A stretch of DNA of 64,000 bases. It comes from Membranipora membranacea. Taxonomy: Eukaryota; Bryozoa; Gymnolaemata; Cheilostomatida; Membraniporidae. The translations under genes were made by a program, and so were the position numbers. Shown in pieces: positions 25,441 to 35,348 of the stretch. Under the pieces are notes generated by a model. That model searched no databases, was not told where the DNA came from, and saw nothing but the letters and a program-made list of their open reading frames with translations. The stretch spans positions 33,206,283 to 33,270,282 of the forward strand of contig OU612066.1 in NCBI GenBank assembly GCA_914767715.1, in the 5' to 3' direction. Every line of letters begins with the position of its first letter. Positions within the stretch are counted from its first letter, which is position 1.

Positions 25441-26859
25441 GAAAATAAAACTGTCTGGCTGATTGTGTGGTCAAAAATTTTCTGCATAATTGTAACAAAT
25501 TGGTAATTTTTTGTATTTTAATTTTTATATTTTCAATATGATTATCAAATGACATCGAATCACTAATTGTAAATCCGAGTAGTTTAGTGGTAGATGATCG
25601 TAACAGGGTGGTATTGGGGAATTTTAAATCAAATTTATGCTTTGCATTGTCAAAAACAAGGTAATGGGATTTCTTTATATTTATGGTCATCCGATTTTTA
25701 TAGCACCATTCTTGGATGACACCCAAGTCACTCTTACAATGTTGCTCCAGAGACTACGAATCTTTATGATGGCACATAAATACAGTATCGTCTGCGTATG
25801 CATAAGCAGTTGAGGACAGGGGTAAATTTAACATATCATTTATAAACACAAGAAATAAAGTTGGAGCTAAAATTGAACCCTGTGGGACACCTATGTTTAT
25901 TGGTTTTTTTTCTGAAGCAATTTGATTATAAAATACATATTGTTGCCGGTCATCAAGAAATGATTTTATCAACTTTAATGAGGGACCAATTATTTTATAA
26001 GAAGCGAGTTTATTAAACAAGATATCATGGTTTACACAGTCGAAAGCCTTACAGAAGTCCAAGAACATTCCTATAACACACCTATTTTTTTCCTTTTGAT
26101 GGAGCACATCTGACACCACTTTATGTACAGCATCAGAGCAAGAGTAATTACTTCTGAATCCTGGTTGAAGAGGGTGAATAGCTTTTATGTCAGTCAGCAA
26201 AGTCATTAAACATTTATTTATATGCTTTTCGAAAATCTTGGACAATAAATAGGCAGAAGCGATATAGGTCTGTAATTCGATGGATCATTTGGTTTGGTTA
26301 CTCTAGCAGTCTTCCAACATTTGGGGAAATCACCCTCAATAAGAATCTGATTGAAAATGTCAATATATTAACCACAAAAGGGAGCGTTTTTTTAAGCATC
26401 ATAACTGAGATACCATCAGGACCAGTCGATTTCTTATCAGAAAAAGATTTGAGATATAGGCAAATTGATGCAGGAGTAAATCTTTTAATGATGGACAAGA
26501 ATTTTTCCTGCGAGTTTTTAGGTAGTATTCTCTCTGATTTCAGAGGTATTTTTTGAATGATTTTCCTTTCTAAACCCATGAACTAGTATATCAGCGATTG
26601 TTGAGAAGTGATTGTTCAGGTCCTTGCTGGTAAGAGTTGAAGAAGAACTAGAAGACTATTTCTTTGTCTTTCCCGATGTTGAGGGCGTCCCAAATTGGTT
26701 TTGTATTATTATTTGCTGAGTTTTTAACCAAACCAGAAAAATACGTCTTCTTTTTTTTGTTTATAAGATTTGTAACTAAATTTCTCTGCTTTTTGTAATC
26801 ATCCCAGTTTTGAGAGTGTTTTAGTGAATCCCTTATTTTCATTTGTCTAGAGACTTCAA
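25436..26859 (-). pseudogene. LINE ORF2 C-terminal half: reverse transcriptase, frameshifted
   Basis: Pieces at 26858-26648, 26579-26298, 26245-25754 and 25726-25436. The linker runs from WLDIEVSRQMKIRDS. The RT blocks are STGPDGIS, PLQPGFRSNYSC, MFLDFCKAFDCVNHDIL, IGVPQGSILAPTLF and AYAYADDTVF, then INIKKSHYLVF and KLLGFTI. The catalytic Asp residues (FLDF, YADD) are retained. At least three frame changes break the ORF. The C-terminal ~100 residues usual in such elements are absent. Confidence 0.9.
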
Positions 26860-26869
26860 TATCAAGCCA

Positions 26870-27128
26870 GTCTGCGCATGTGCGAACTGTTGAGGCATAC
26901 GTTCGTCTCTGCAGCATAGGGCTTGAACTAATTCACCTAGTCTGAGTACCAAAATTTGGAAAACAATGGAAACCCATAATTTGGAAATATTTGGGCCTTA
27001 ATGGAACACTGGTTTTGATATCTCATAACCTTGAACCCTGGGAGTTGCCTTTCTTGATGGAAGGCAGCGCCACCACTGCTGTGCTGCAGAGATAGACTAT
27101 GTCAAAAGGCTATCCTGCAAGCAGAATG
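26870..27128. mobile_element. 259-bp element nested in the LINE, 11-bp target duplication
   Basis: The 11-bp sequence ATATCAAGCCA occurs at 26859-26869 and again at 27129-27139, flanking 259 bp foreign to ORF2. Removing the insert and one copy restores the LINE protein (PPWLDI joins to EVSRQM). A long duplication without terminal inverted repeats fits a SINE or truncated LINE. A GGTTCAAGGTT (minus strand, about 27030-27040) resembles a weak Pol III B box. A ~55-bp part (ending GCAGAATG) recurs in the intron of the Mab-21-like gene near 58608-58655. Confidence 0.8.
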
Positions 27129-28093
27129 ATATCAAGCCATGGTGGTAAAAATTCTGTCTTTACAAAACGAACTTTCCTCCTAACATTTAGACTAATTTTC
27201 TCCAGAAACAACTGATTGAAACTTTCTATCATCGCACTAGATGACCTGAGATATCGAATGATATCCCAATTAACATCTGAAAAAGATCTGCGTAAATTTT
27301 CTGGGGTCATTCTAGAAAAGTCATTGAAGCTTATTTTGAATTTTTGTACACCTGGGACAACACCTATTTTTCTTATGCTATATGTGAGATAGTGATCACT
27401 TACAGCTGTTTTTAATACTGAGGTATGTCGTAAGTTAAAATCCTTATTTGTGTAAATATGATCAAGCAGGCTAGATAAATTTTCGCTGACACGTGTTGGC
27501 TCATTCACCATTTGTTTGAAAGAGAATCTGGAGAAAATTGGTAGCCATCTTTTCTTTCTGCTATTTACCAAGAGATTTACATTAAAGTCACCAAGAATGA
27601 TGACTTCTTCTGTGTGCTTGGTGCAACAATCTAGGTAGAGTCTCAAAGAGTCATTCCAAGAAATTAACGAGTTCAGAGGACGATAAATGAATGAAATTAA
27701 GAAAGCACGAGATGCTTTATGGCGAAGTTTGATGGTAATAGATTCATCAATTATGTGATCGAAATCATTAATTAATTCATATTGAATACTCTGCTTTATA
27801 TAACAGATTATACCACCTCCAGGTCGAGGTTTCCTATCTCTTCTTAACATATCTTATGATGGAAATTGATAAAAAGAATCTGGTTTGTGTCCATCAAGAA
27901 ATGTCTCGCTTAAACCAAAGATTGAAAAATTGTAAATAGACACTATGTGTCTCACTTCATCAATTTTTGAAGTGATTCCACGAATATTCAAATGGGCAAA
28001 AGAAAAACAATTTTTGGTCACTTTTAAAGTGTCAAAATTAGGTTGAGAAAAATTTGTATTGAAAAGTTGGCCTGTTGTTTGGAGCTTACTCAT
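27110..28093 (-). pseudogene. LINE ORF2 N-terminus: APE-type endonuclease
   Basis: One frame with a single in-frame stop (27851-27853). Catalytic landmarks in order: FAHLNIRGI (Asn), GLSETFLDG (Glu), GGGIICYIK, GDFNVN, LLDHIYTN and SDHY (Asp-His). All the classic AP-endonuclease positions are visible, so the domain was functional recently. The frame ends inside a 259-bp insertion just after PPWLDI. Confidence 0.88.
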
Positions 28094-29332
28094 CTATATG
28101 TCTTGTTGTGTTCCTTTTAACTCCTGGTGTTTTCAATGATAGTATAATATTGTACATTGAAGGGAATTTGATTTTCCCTATCTCCATAGCTTTCTTCGTC
28201 TCATTCTCCGACTGGAACTGGATACTGATGGCACGTAGTGGTCTGTCATCTCTATCCCTCAGTCTCTTGACGCAAAGTGCTCTAAATTCATGGTTGACAT
28301 CTCTTAAAATGTCCTCTTCTTCAAATGCCAACGGCACATTAGGGACAATCAGGATGTTTGTAGGCTTTGCTACAGTGTGCCTCATTGATGATCCACCAAG
28401 GAAATTAGTTTTTCAGCCTTCAATTATAGGTGTTCTCTGTGTATCATCTTCAATTTGTATGATAAACTTACACCTATTCGGGTATTCTCTACTAAATTGA
28501 TATTTGATTATAATTATAATATCCATTGGTCCAAAAACTTTGCCAAATGCAATCTTATTTCATCCTTTTCTATTTCTTGTGGCCGTGCCAAGTTATGAAG
28601 AACAATACATTTCTTCCAGTTGAAGATGGACGTTGTTTTATTTTGGTTATTGCATTTAGTTTGTTCTCTCCGCCATTGCATTGGCTCTACTTTTTTCCGG
28701 TGCTGCTCCTGGTGTTCTTGTGTACGATATTACGTTTGAGCTCATCAGAGGCGAGGACTTTATGATTTTTCAACTCATCTGTCATGCTCTATATCTCTGT
28801 TTTATGTCCTCTCCTTAACACGTCTTTTTTTTTTCTATGTTTACAGTGTTATCACTGTATTTTCCTTCTAAAAGTTCCAATATTCTTCGCAAGTATGCGA
28901 CATCACTCGTCAAGGTTTTGACTTGGAGTGCCAGGTACCTACAATTATTACTTACATATTACTTACACTGTTGGTGCTTGATGAGATGATTTATTCAAGG
29001 TACAAATACCAGTGTCTGAGGTACTATTGCCAATATCAAAGTTTTTGATGATGATACCCTTCAATGGCGATCTACTTCTTGACTTGCTGCTTTCTAGCTC
29101 GTCCATGTAGTGTCAACGTACTCTTGCTCAAAATCTACCCAGGTACATTGTACTCCTGCCTTGTTCAAATATCGCTCAGCATTTTCAAGGGTGCAAAAAC
29201 CCTTGAATGATGCACCACTGACTTTATTCACTGAGTCGTTACATTTAAGCCAGTTTTTAAAAATACCTGTTGTCTTTCCTGTGGCAACAGCATAGAATAC
29301 GTATCCTTTCTTCTTCTTAGTGAAAGGTGTTT
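28086..29332 (-). pseudogene. LINE ORF1: hybrid-binding domain, SR region, coiled coil, RRM-like repeats
   Basis: Reassembled by eye from frame-shifted pieces. At 29332-29107 KKKKGYVFYAVATGKTTGIF, with SGASFKGFCTLENAERYLN, resembles the RNase H1 N-terminal hybrid-binding (viroplasmin-type) domain. At about 29108-28985 is an Ser/Arg-rich stretch (ESSKSRSRSP). At about 28950-28802 heptad-like leucines suggest a coiled coil (LALQVKTLTSDVAYLRRILE). At about 28640-28410 and 28405-28086 are two RRM/pre-C2HC-like nucleic-acid-binding segments (IVLHNLARPQ, NILIVPNVPLAFEEED). The role would be to coat element RNA. Dead copy. Confidence 0.65.
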
Positions 29333-29427
29333 TTAGCCAAAATCACCGTGTGAAGAGAACTCTTGTTAGATTTTTGTATGCTTTATTTTTTTAGTTCTTG
29401 TCTCTTCTTTTCTTAAATTCCTAACAT

Positions 29428-29665
29428 AGCAATGACATCATAAATCATTATAAAACCATTACCAAAAGAGTCACTACTCAGTTGGACACCAGCAGGCAAA
29501 CCGTCTTGACGATCGTCCTCAACAGAGCCATTTCATCTCAGCATAGGAGCGAACTTCATCCACCTTCAAGTACATAATATGGATATCATTATCACTCAAT
29601 AAATGTTTACCCCACATTGTTTCCACATCGTTGACATCAAACAATATAATCATTATAATATGCAG
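29428..29665 (-). pseudogene. decayed coding-like segment, unidentified
   Basis: Two minus-strand frames join across one frameshift near 29536. The first contains DVNDVETMWGKHLLSDNDIH and VDEVRSYAEM. The second contains DDRQDGLPAGVQLSSDSFGN. The composition looks protein-like, but I recognise no family. It lies about 100 bp upstream of LINE ORF1 and may be its 5' region or an unrelated relic. Confidence 0.35.
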
Positions 29666-30488
29666 TCTTTGACCGTTTGCAAGAATGAGTTATGAGCCTT
29701 GAACTTTAAATTAATTTACAGTTTTTAAACCTCGACACACTGGACAAGTGTATTTAAGCAGGCAAAAATGCAGTAGGCACATGGGAGGAAGGACTCTCGG
29801 GACACACCCATCTGGAGACAGTAGTATTTGACGGTGAAGCCTTAATGGCCTGTAGTATCTACTATATAAGTGGTTGGGGAAATAAACATGCATGTTGAAA
29901 CAATGGCGTCATCTGCTGAATAATTGAACATGTCCTTTCCGGAGGCGGTACTTCAGAATTAGTTTTTGTTTCGGATCTTAACTTAACTTAATTTGCATAG
30001 GGAAAAAGTTGTGACCGATAACACGGTCCGCATCCATATCGTTCCTGGTCGATTTAGAATATATCTGTCTCACTTGATGGGATATTTTCCGGTTAGGAAA
30101 TCAGGTGGTGGATAAGATGATGTTTGGAGTTGCTCTGACACGTCAAAACAGAAGATAACTTCTGAATAATACCCACAATGCATTTTAAGTATGACCATGT
30201 TACTTCAGTTACAGGTTTGCATTTTATATGATGCAAGATACATTTTAGGAAATCTGAGGCCAGCTATCATTGGAAGAAAGGGAAGTGCTGTCAGTACTGA
30301 AAATAGGAAATCCGGTGATGCTTCAATTTAGATGTTCATACAAATGTACCAAGTAGCTTCCATGGCATACAGCAATCACCAGAATTAGCAGTAAGCAACG
30401 TGACACAGAATATATCCATCAAGGAAGTAATGATAACAACAGATAATGTGTAGCTGATGTCATAAACCATGACTGAAAGATAATCTAT
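29666..30488. other. spacer between two LINEs
   Basis: No supported gene. The 60-codon minus-strand frame at 29711-29893 has a cysteine/proline-rich, zinc-finger-like look (CLLHFCLLKYTCPVCRG) but no spaced ligand pattern I can defend. Confidence 0.45.
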
Positions 30489-30490
30489 TA

Positions 30491-30514
30491 CATCATCATC
30501 ATCATCATCATCAT
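30491..30514. repeat. (CAT)n microsatellite, LINE tail
   Basis: Eight CAT units directly after the end of the second LINE's coding region, read as (ATG)n on the element's strand. Confidence 0.9.
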
Positions 30515-32207
30515 TGGCTGTCCTTCGTATCCGAAGATGACTTCTTGTGAACCATGTCTCTCCATTGGCATCTGCTTCTGCTGAGGGATTGCCAGCTACC
30601 AACAGGAATCTTTTTATCCTTGAGGTTTCTCTTCACCGTGTCCTTGAACCTCAGCCTGGGTCTGCCAATACCACGTACACCTTCTTCAAGCTGAGAGTAC
30701 AGGATTTGTTTGGGTAGTCTGGAGTCATCCATCCTGTGTATATGACCAGCCCATCTCAAGTTTCTCTGAATTAGGAGTTCATACATGCTGGGTAGATTTG
30801 CTTGAGTAATGATGTCGGCATTTGAGATGAAGTCCCACCATTTGACATTAAGAATTTGTCGCAGGTGTCTCATCATATAGGTGTTAAGTTTATGTGCCAC
30901 CAGCTTGTACACTGGCCAAGCCTCCGCGCTATACAGAAGGGAAGAGAGGACAACTGCTCTGTATACCAAGCACTTTGTTTTGAACGTAAGGTCCTTGTTG
31001 TGCCAGACCTTTTCCTTCAGCCTGCCATATGAGGTTGAGGCGTTTGACATCCTTGTGTTGAGCTCCTCATCCATCTTGTTGTTGTTCATGACAGTAGATC
31101 CGAGGTACTTGAACTTATGAACACTGGCTAGCTGTTCGTTATTGATGTATATGGACTGACCTTCATCATCACTCCCGGGGGCTGGTTGGTACAGCATCTC
31201 CGTTTTCTTAATGTTTATCTTGAGACCGAAGGCCTGTGCAGACCTGGCGAATCTGCTGACAATCTCCTGTGCATCATCATGGTTGTGAGCAATAAAGGCA
31301 GTATCATCAGCAAACAAAATTCTCGTACCAGGACTCTTCTAGTTCTTGTTGTAGACTTGTACTGGTTCACATTGAACAAATCTGCTCCAGGCCTGCTCTG
31401 AATCCATACACCCTTGTTGCAGTCGTTAAAGGCATGGTGCAAAACAACTGACAGGAATATGGCGAAGAGAGTGGGAGCCAGTACACATCCTTGTTTGACG
31501 CCGTTGTTGACTTGAAATTGACTTGACAACTCACCCTTCAGTTTAACCGAGGCTTTCATGCCGGTATGTAAAGCGCTGATAACATTAATAAAGTGATCTG
31601 GAAATCCCAGCTTCAGGAGCATCTTCCACAAAGTAGTCCGGTCAACAGTGTCAAACGCTTTAGTAAAATCGACGAAGATCATGTACAATGGCATATTTTG
31701 TTCAATGCTTTTCTCCTGGAGTTGCTTCAAGGAGAAGATCATGTCTGCCGTACCTCTTCCACTTCGGAACCCGAACTGTGCCTCGGGTAGGAAGCCTCCA
31801 GCATACGATGAGAGTTGGTTGAGTAGGACCCTTGCGAAAACCTTTCCAGGAATGGATAGAAGGGAGATCTCTCTGTAGTTACCGCATGGTCGTCGGTCAC
31901 CCTTCTTAAAGATGGTGACAAGTTGGGCATCCTTCCAGTCTTGAGGAACTGTAGCTGTGTTCCAGGCTTCTTGAAGAGCACATAGCAGTTTTGGACCTCC
32001 CCTCTTGATTACTTCAGGATGAATCCCGTCGGAACCAGGTGATTTACCATCACTAACCATGTCAATAGCCTTGGAGATCACATCAATTTCCGGGCATCTA
32101 TCCATCCAGTTTTGAACAGGGGCTTGTCTCAGGTTGTTAATGGCATCTTGATCTATTACTGGAGCCTCATTTAGCAGATTGCTGAAATGCTCTGTCCATC
32201 TATCGAT
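30491..32207 (-). mobile_element. second LINE, 5'-truncated, with (ATG)n 3' tail
   Basis: Minus-strand frames 32205-31340 and 31317-30511 are two halves of one RT. They read WTEHFSNLLN, SDGKSPGSDGIHPE, VTIFKKGDRRPCGNYR, FRSGRGTADM, FVDFTKAFDTVD and GVKQGCVLAPTLF, then after one frameshift near 31335 ILFADDTAF. The C-terminal region has LRWAGHIHRMDD and GIGRPRLRFKD. The coding region runs straight into a (CAT)8-like tract at 30491-30514, read (ATG)n on the element's strand. Such microsatellite tails are typical of RTE-like LINEs. The endonuclease and 5' end are lost at about 32207, a usual 5' truncation. Confidence 0.9.
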
Positions 32208-32283
32208 CTATTTCAACACATGACAAAAATAGACATAAAGAGCTAAAAATGGAAGAGTAACTTCCTAGACTTAGATTAATTAG

Positions 32284-32655
32284 TGTTGTTTTTGTTAATT
32301 AACCAATCAGAACCCTGTATTTCTGACCCCTCCAAACCTATAAAAAGGAGGCCAGGGTCAAATTTTAAGTAGCACAGAGTTTTTAAGTATTCTTTTTATA
32401 TACGGACTAATAGCTCAAGTAGTAGAGGTTACGACTGGTGCCACAAGAACCCAGGTTCAATCCTCGTTAGAACCTTAACACTTTTCTGTAATGAGTAAGT
32501 AATATATATATATACATATATATTATATATATATTATAAGTTGTTGAAGTCAATAAAGTATAACTCTCATCAATAAACAGTTGTTGTTAATTCCTTTTGT
32601 AAATTGACAGTACGCTGGAGCTCAAGCGTTAGGTCTAATTTACTGCGAGGCAACA
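32284..32655 (+). mobile_element. LTR-like / tRNA-like repeat with promoter and poly(A) motifs
   Basis: The 372-bp block begins TGTTG and ends CAACA. It contains CCAATCAG (32303-32310), TATAAAAA (32339-32346), two AATAAA motifs (32552, 32572) and a (TA)n tract (about 32505-32541). That order fits a solo LTR. Inside it, 32404-32475 looks tRNA-derived: an A-box-like TAGCTCAAGTAGTAG (32411-32425) and a B-box-like GGTTCAATCC (32454-32463) at tRNA spacing, with a degenerate acceptor stem. No clean target duplication was found, so solo LTR versus SINE is undecided. Confidence 0.45.
32404..32475 (+). repeat. tRNA-like sequence with A and B boxes (SINE head candidate)
   Basis: The D-arm-like GCTC...GAGG and the TTC loop are in tRNA order. 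The T stem has a mismatch and the acceptor stem pairs only partly, so I do not call it a functional tRNA gene. Confidence 0.5.
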
Positions 32656-33930
32656 TTTCCGTTCCTCACAATAGTTATACGCTAGTACTCAACTACATGT
32701 AACATGGGAGTTCCCCTTCACTTTATTTGAGGCTGAGCAACTCCAAAGTAATATTATATATGTAATATGTAATATATGTGATGGCCTAGAATTTGGCTTA
32801 TATTCAATACAGCAGCTGATGGTATTCTGAATAAATGATTTTTGGTTCCACCCCTGATTTTGATGTTTTGATGATTGTCTTAGTCTTTGAATTCACATGA
32901 TAAGTGTCAGATGTAAACTTAATTTCTTGCAGGGATGGAAGATTTGAAACTGTGCTTGACATGTGTAAATTTTGGTTTCCATATCAATATTAACAGAAAA
33001 ATGGACAATTCTCTGCTGTCTGTAACGTCAGCCTTCATTTCATAAACCCGACTAGGTAGAGTATTAATCACCTGTAGATATTGTATCTGTCATTATTAGG
33101 AGTACGTGGCGTAAAATGAACCTATGACGTTGTTCAAATCTTTATTTGTATTGTTACAACTGTTTTTCTGCACTGCGTCATACCTAAGCGCCATCATCTT
33201 AACATAAACACACTGTTTCTCTTGCGTGGTATAAGTTTATTGTTACGAGACTTTATCGTTGTAAAAATATTTATCTGACATGCTGTTGTGCTTGTGCTGT
33301 ACAATATGACGGTTACTAGAGACTTTAGAGGTTGTGATGGGACCTGTAGCTCTGATTTCAACAATGCTGATCCATAGCCAAACAGAAGCCTTCTGGGTAA
33401 ATCACATACAGCCAGGCTTCCCTTCACGGTTTCATGGTAAGTTGGAGCGGATGACATACTGCCAAGAAATCACTATTCATGTAAAAAAATCATTTTAAAT
33501 CAGGTTAAGAGTTATCACCCCATACAATGTGCTATATAATATAGGTACATTCCTTGAATTCCAAACACAATTAAATTTGTGCAGGCCTTTTGTTCAGTAG
33601 AATTAGATCATACTGGTTTGAAGTTTTGGCGGTAAGTTGTTACTTCTGATGGAGACTTACTCCCCTAGATTGCTGGATCAACATAGCAAACATTGATGTA
33701 AGCCTCAGCTTTATTCCGAGTATGTTTTGGTAAATTCTATGTAATCTTCAAGCTGCGATCTTGTACTTAGTTTGACCATAATTAAGTTTTGATGCATCAA
33801 TTGGCTCGATCTAATCCTCTAGTTTTCCTACTCCATCGCAAGTTTTGAGTAGCATTTCAGTAGCAAAATTTATGTGCCTAGATGTACAATGTTATTTTAC
33901 TTGCTCATACGACTTAACTACTGTTTGCAG
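32656..33930. other. spacer upstream of the 34-kb gene
   Basis: No supported coding sequence. It contains the first copy of a ~230-bp direct repeat (33400-33622). The minus-strand frame 33194-33457 is unrecognised. Confidence 0.5.
33400..33622. repeat. direct repeat copy 1 (partner 35073-35308)
   Basis: Shares ordered blocks with 35073-35308: CACATACAGCCA, TTCCCTTCAC, GAGTTATCACC, TACAAT and GTAGAATTAGAT. Identity is roughly three quarters with small indels, so the duplication is old. The two copies bracket the exons at 33.9-35.0 kb. Confidence 0.7.
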
Positions 33931-34973
33931 ATGCTGATTTCACTAATCCATGACAATACCAATACAGACAGGACTTCATTGAACATCACAAGACATTACC
34001 AATCAACCTGAACAGAAAGGGAGGCCTTTATAATTCTGGATGAGATCAGACAGGCACTCCTCTCTGAACCTGTGAGTAACTTGGAGATTATTTAGTGTTT
34101 ACCTCTGCAATAAAACCTTCTTACTCGTATTGATACCCCTCTCTGAAAGTTCTTGTCGATGGTAACAATTAACAAACACAGGAGCCACAAATTGATAGTC
34201 ACTAGGAAATTAAAATTATAATTATAATTTAAATAATTTTTCAGGCAGTTTGAGTCACTTATGTGCGATGAGTTCCAATATCGTGAGTTGCTCAATTTTT
34301 TCTATGTTAGGTAAAGCCGTAGGGGCTGAGTTTTCAACCAGAGGCAGTCCAATTTCTCAGTTGAATCAATAAAATACTTGATGTATGTCTATTTGTTCTT
34401 TTACAGGCTTCACAAGCAGTGACTTTTAATACGCAGGAGATGAATTGATGATTGAGAGGCGTTCTGAGAGTCTAACAGCAGCCAGTCCTCCCGAAGAATT
34501 ATCGGATAGCTTTATGGGTAGGTTTGCCAATAAATTAGTTAATCAGCAGTAATTTGAATATGGTCTGTGTATAGCGTTAAATTAGAACCTCTGTTACATA
34601 TATTGACGACAATAGTGGTAACAACTGAACCAACGCAGTACCCCACGTTGATATTGACAAGAAATGAATTTTGAATTTCAGTTTGGTTGATGTTGCAGAC
34701 GCTTGACTTGCTGGATGAGTTTCATCTCTTTGTTTAGTGCAATAATGTTCCTTTAGTCTGCTAAGAATTATAGGGAAGCAATCTGTATCCACAGTTGAAT
34801 CAATACGTATAATTATTATTCTCATCACAGAGGCACATAAACAGTTACAGCTACTAGTTTCTGGAAAGTTGGAGATACTTCGGATAGGGGGCCTTCTACC
34901 ATCAGTCGACCAAATAAATGAAGTGTTTCTGGGCTGCACAAACACCATACGTACTGAAATATTCAAAGCTGGG
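33931..34973 (+). CDS. 5' exons of an unrecognised plus-strand gene (partial)
   Basis: Three blocks have good splice borders. 33931-34071 is a probable non-coding exon (acceptor GTTTGCAG, donor ACCT|GTGAGT). 34407-34517 has acceptor TTTTACAG and donor ATGG|GTAGGT, with the start ATG at 34448. 34831-34973 has acceptor CATCACAG and donor GGGG|GTAAAT-like. Translation begins MIERRSESLTAASPPEEL and continues into a leucine-rich helical-looking stretch (HKQLQLLVSGKLEILRIGG), 71 codons in all. A short upstream ORF (ATG AAT TGA, 34440-34448) precedes the start. I do not recognise the family. The rest would have to lie beyond the 17-kb array or be lost. The strand and phases are consistent, but without a downstream exon this is tentative. 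Confidence 0.42.
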
Positions 34974-35072
34974 GTAAATTGTAAGTTTACATTTGTCGGG
35001 AATGTTCTTTGAAGGCATATCATTTTATAACAGCACAATGAAAATTAATTACCGGTAATCTGATAAGCTTGA

Positions 35073-35308
35073 TTTCACATACAGCCAAGCTTCCCTTCAC
35101 ATCATCATGCTCTCATTATGGTCTATTCCGCGAATGAGATTATAACAAGAAACCGCCATTGATGTCATAAAAATTCAGTTCAAATTAGGTTTAGAGTTAT
35201 CACCACATACAATTCATATGAAATAGAACATGGTACATTCTTGAACTTCACAGACATAGTCCGTGACGCCCTCTTATGCAGTAGAATTAGATTATAATAG
35301 TTTATCCA
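35073..35308. repeat. direct repeat copy 2 (partner 33400-33622)
   Basis: Second copy of the ~230-bp repeat, in the same orientation. It ends about 40 bp before the 28-bp array begins. Confidence 0.7.
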
Positions 35309-35348
35309 AAGCTTTGAGGTACTGTATACATGGTGACATACTCGGCTC

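Larger units (their letters stand above)
25436..29335 (-). mobile_element. two-ORF APE-type non-LTR retrotransposon, defective
   Basis: In minus-strand order the element has ORF1 (about 29332-28086), an APE endonuclease, a linker interrupted by a foreign insert, then reverse transcriptase. ORF1 and ORF2 overlap by eight bases in ATGAGTAA (28086-28093). Several frameshifts and stops break both ORFs, and the ORF2 C-terminus is missing at 25436. The protein motifs look CR1/Jockey-like, but the clade is not resolved. It transposed by target-primed reverse transcription when active and is now dead. Confidence 0.88.

Noticed and set aside
28075-28500. 141-codon plus-strand ORF
   Set aside because: It is antisense to LINE ORF1/ORF2, whose minus-strand frames carry recognisable domains.
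32404-32475. Functional tRNA gene
   Set aside because: A and B boxes are present, but the acceptor and T stems do not pair properly; a tRNA-derived repeat is more likely.
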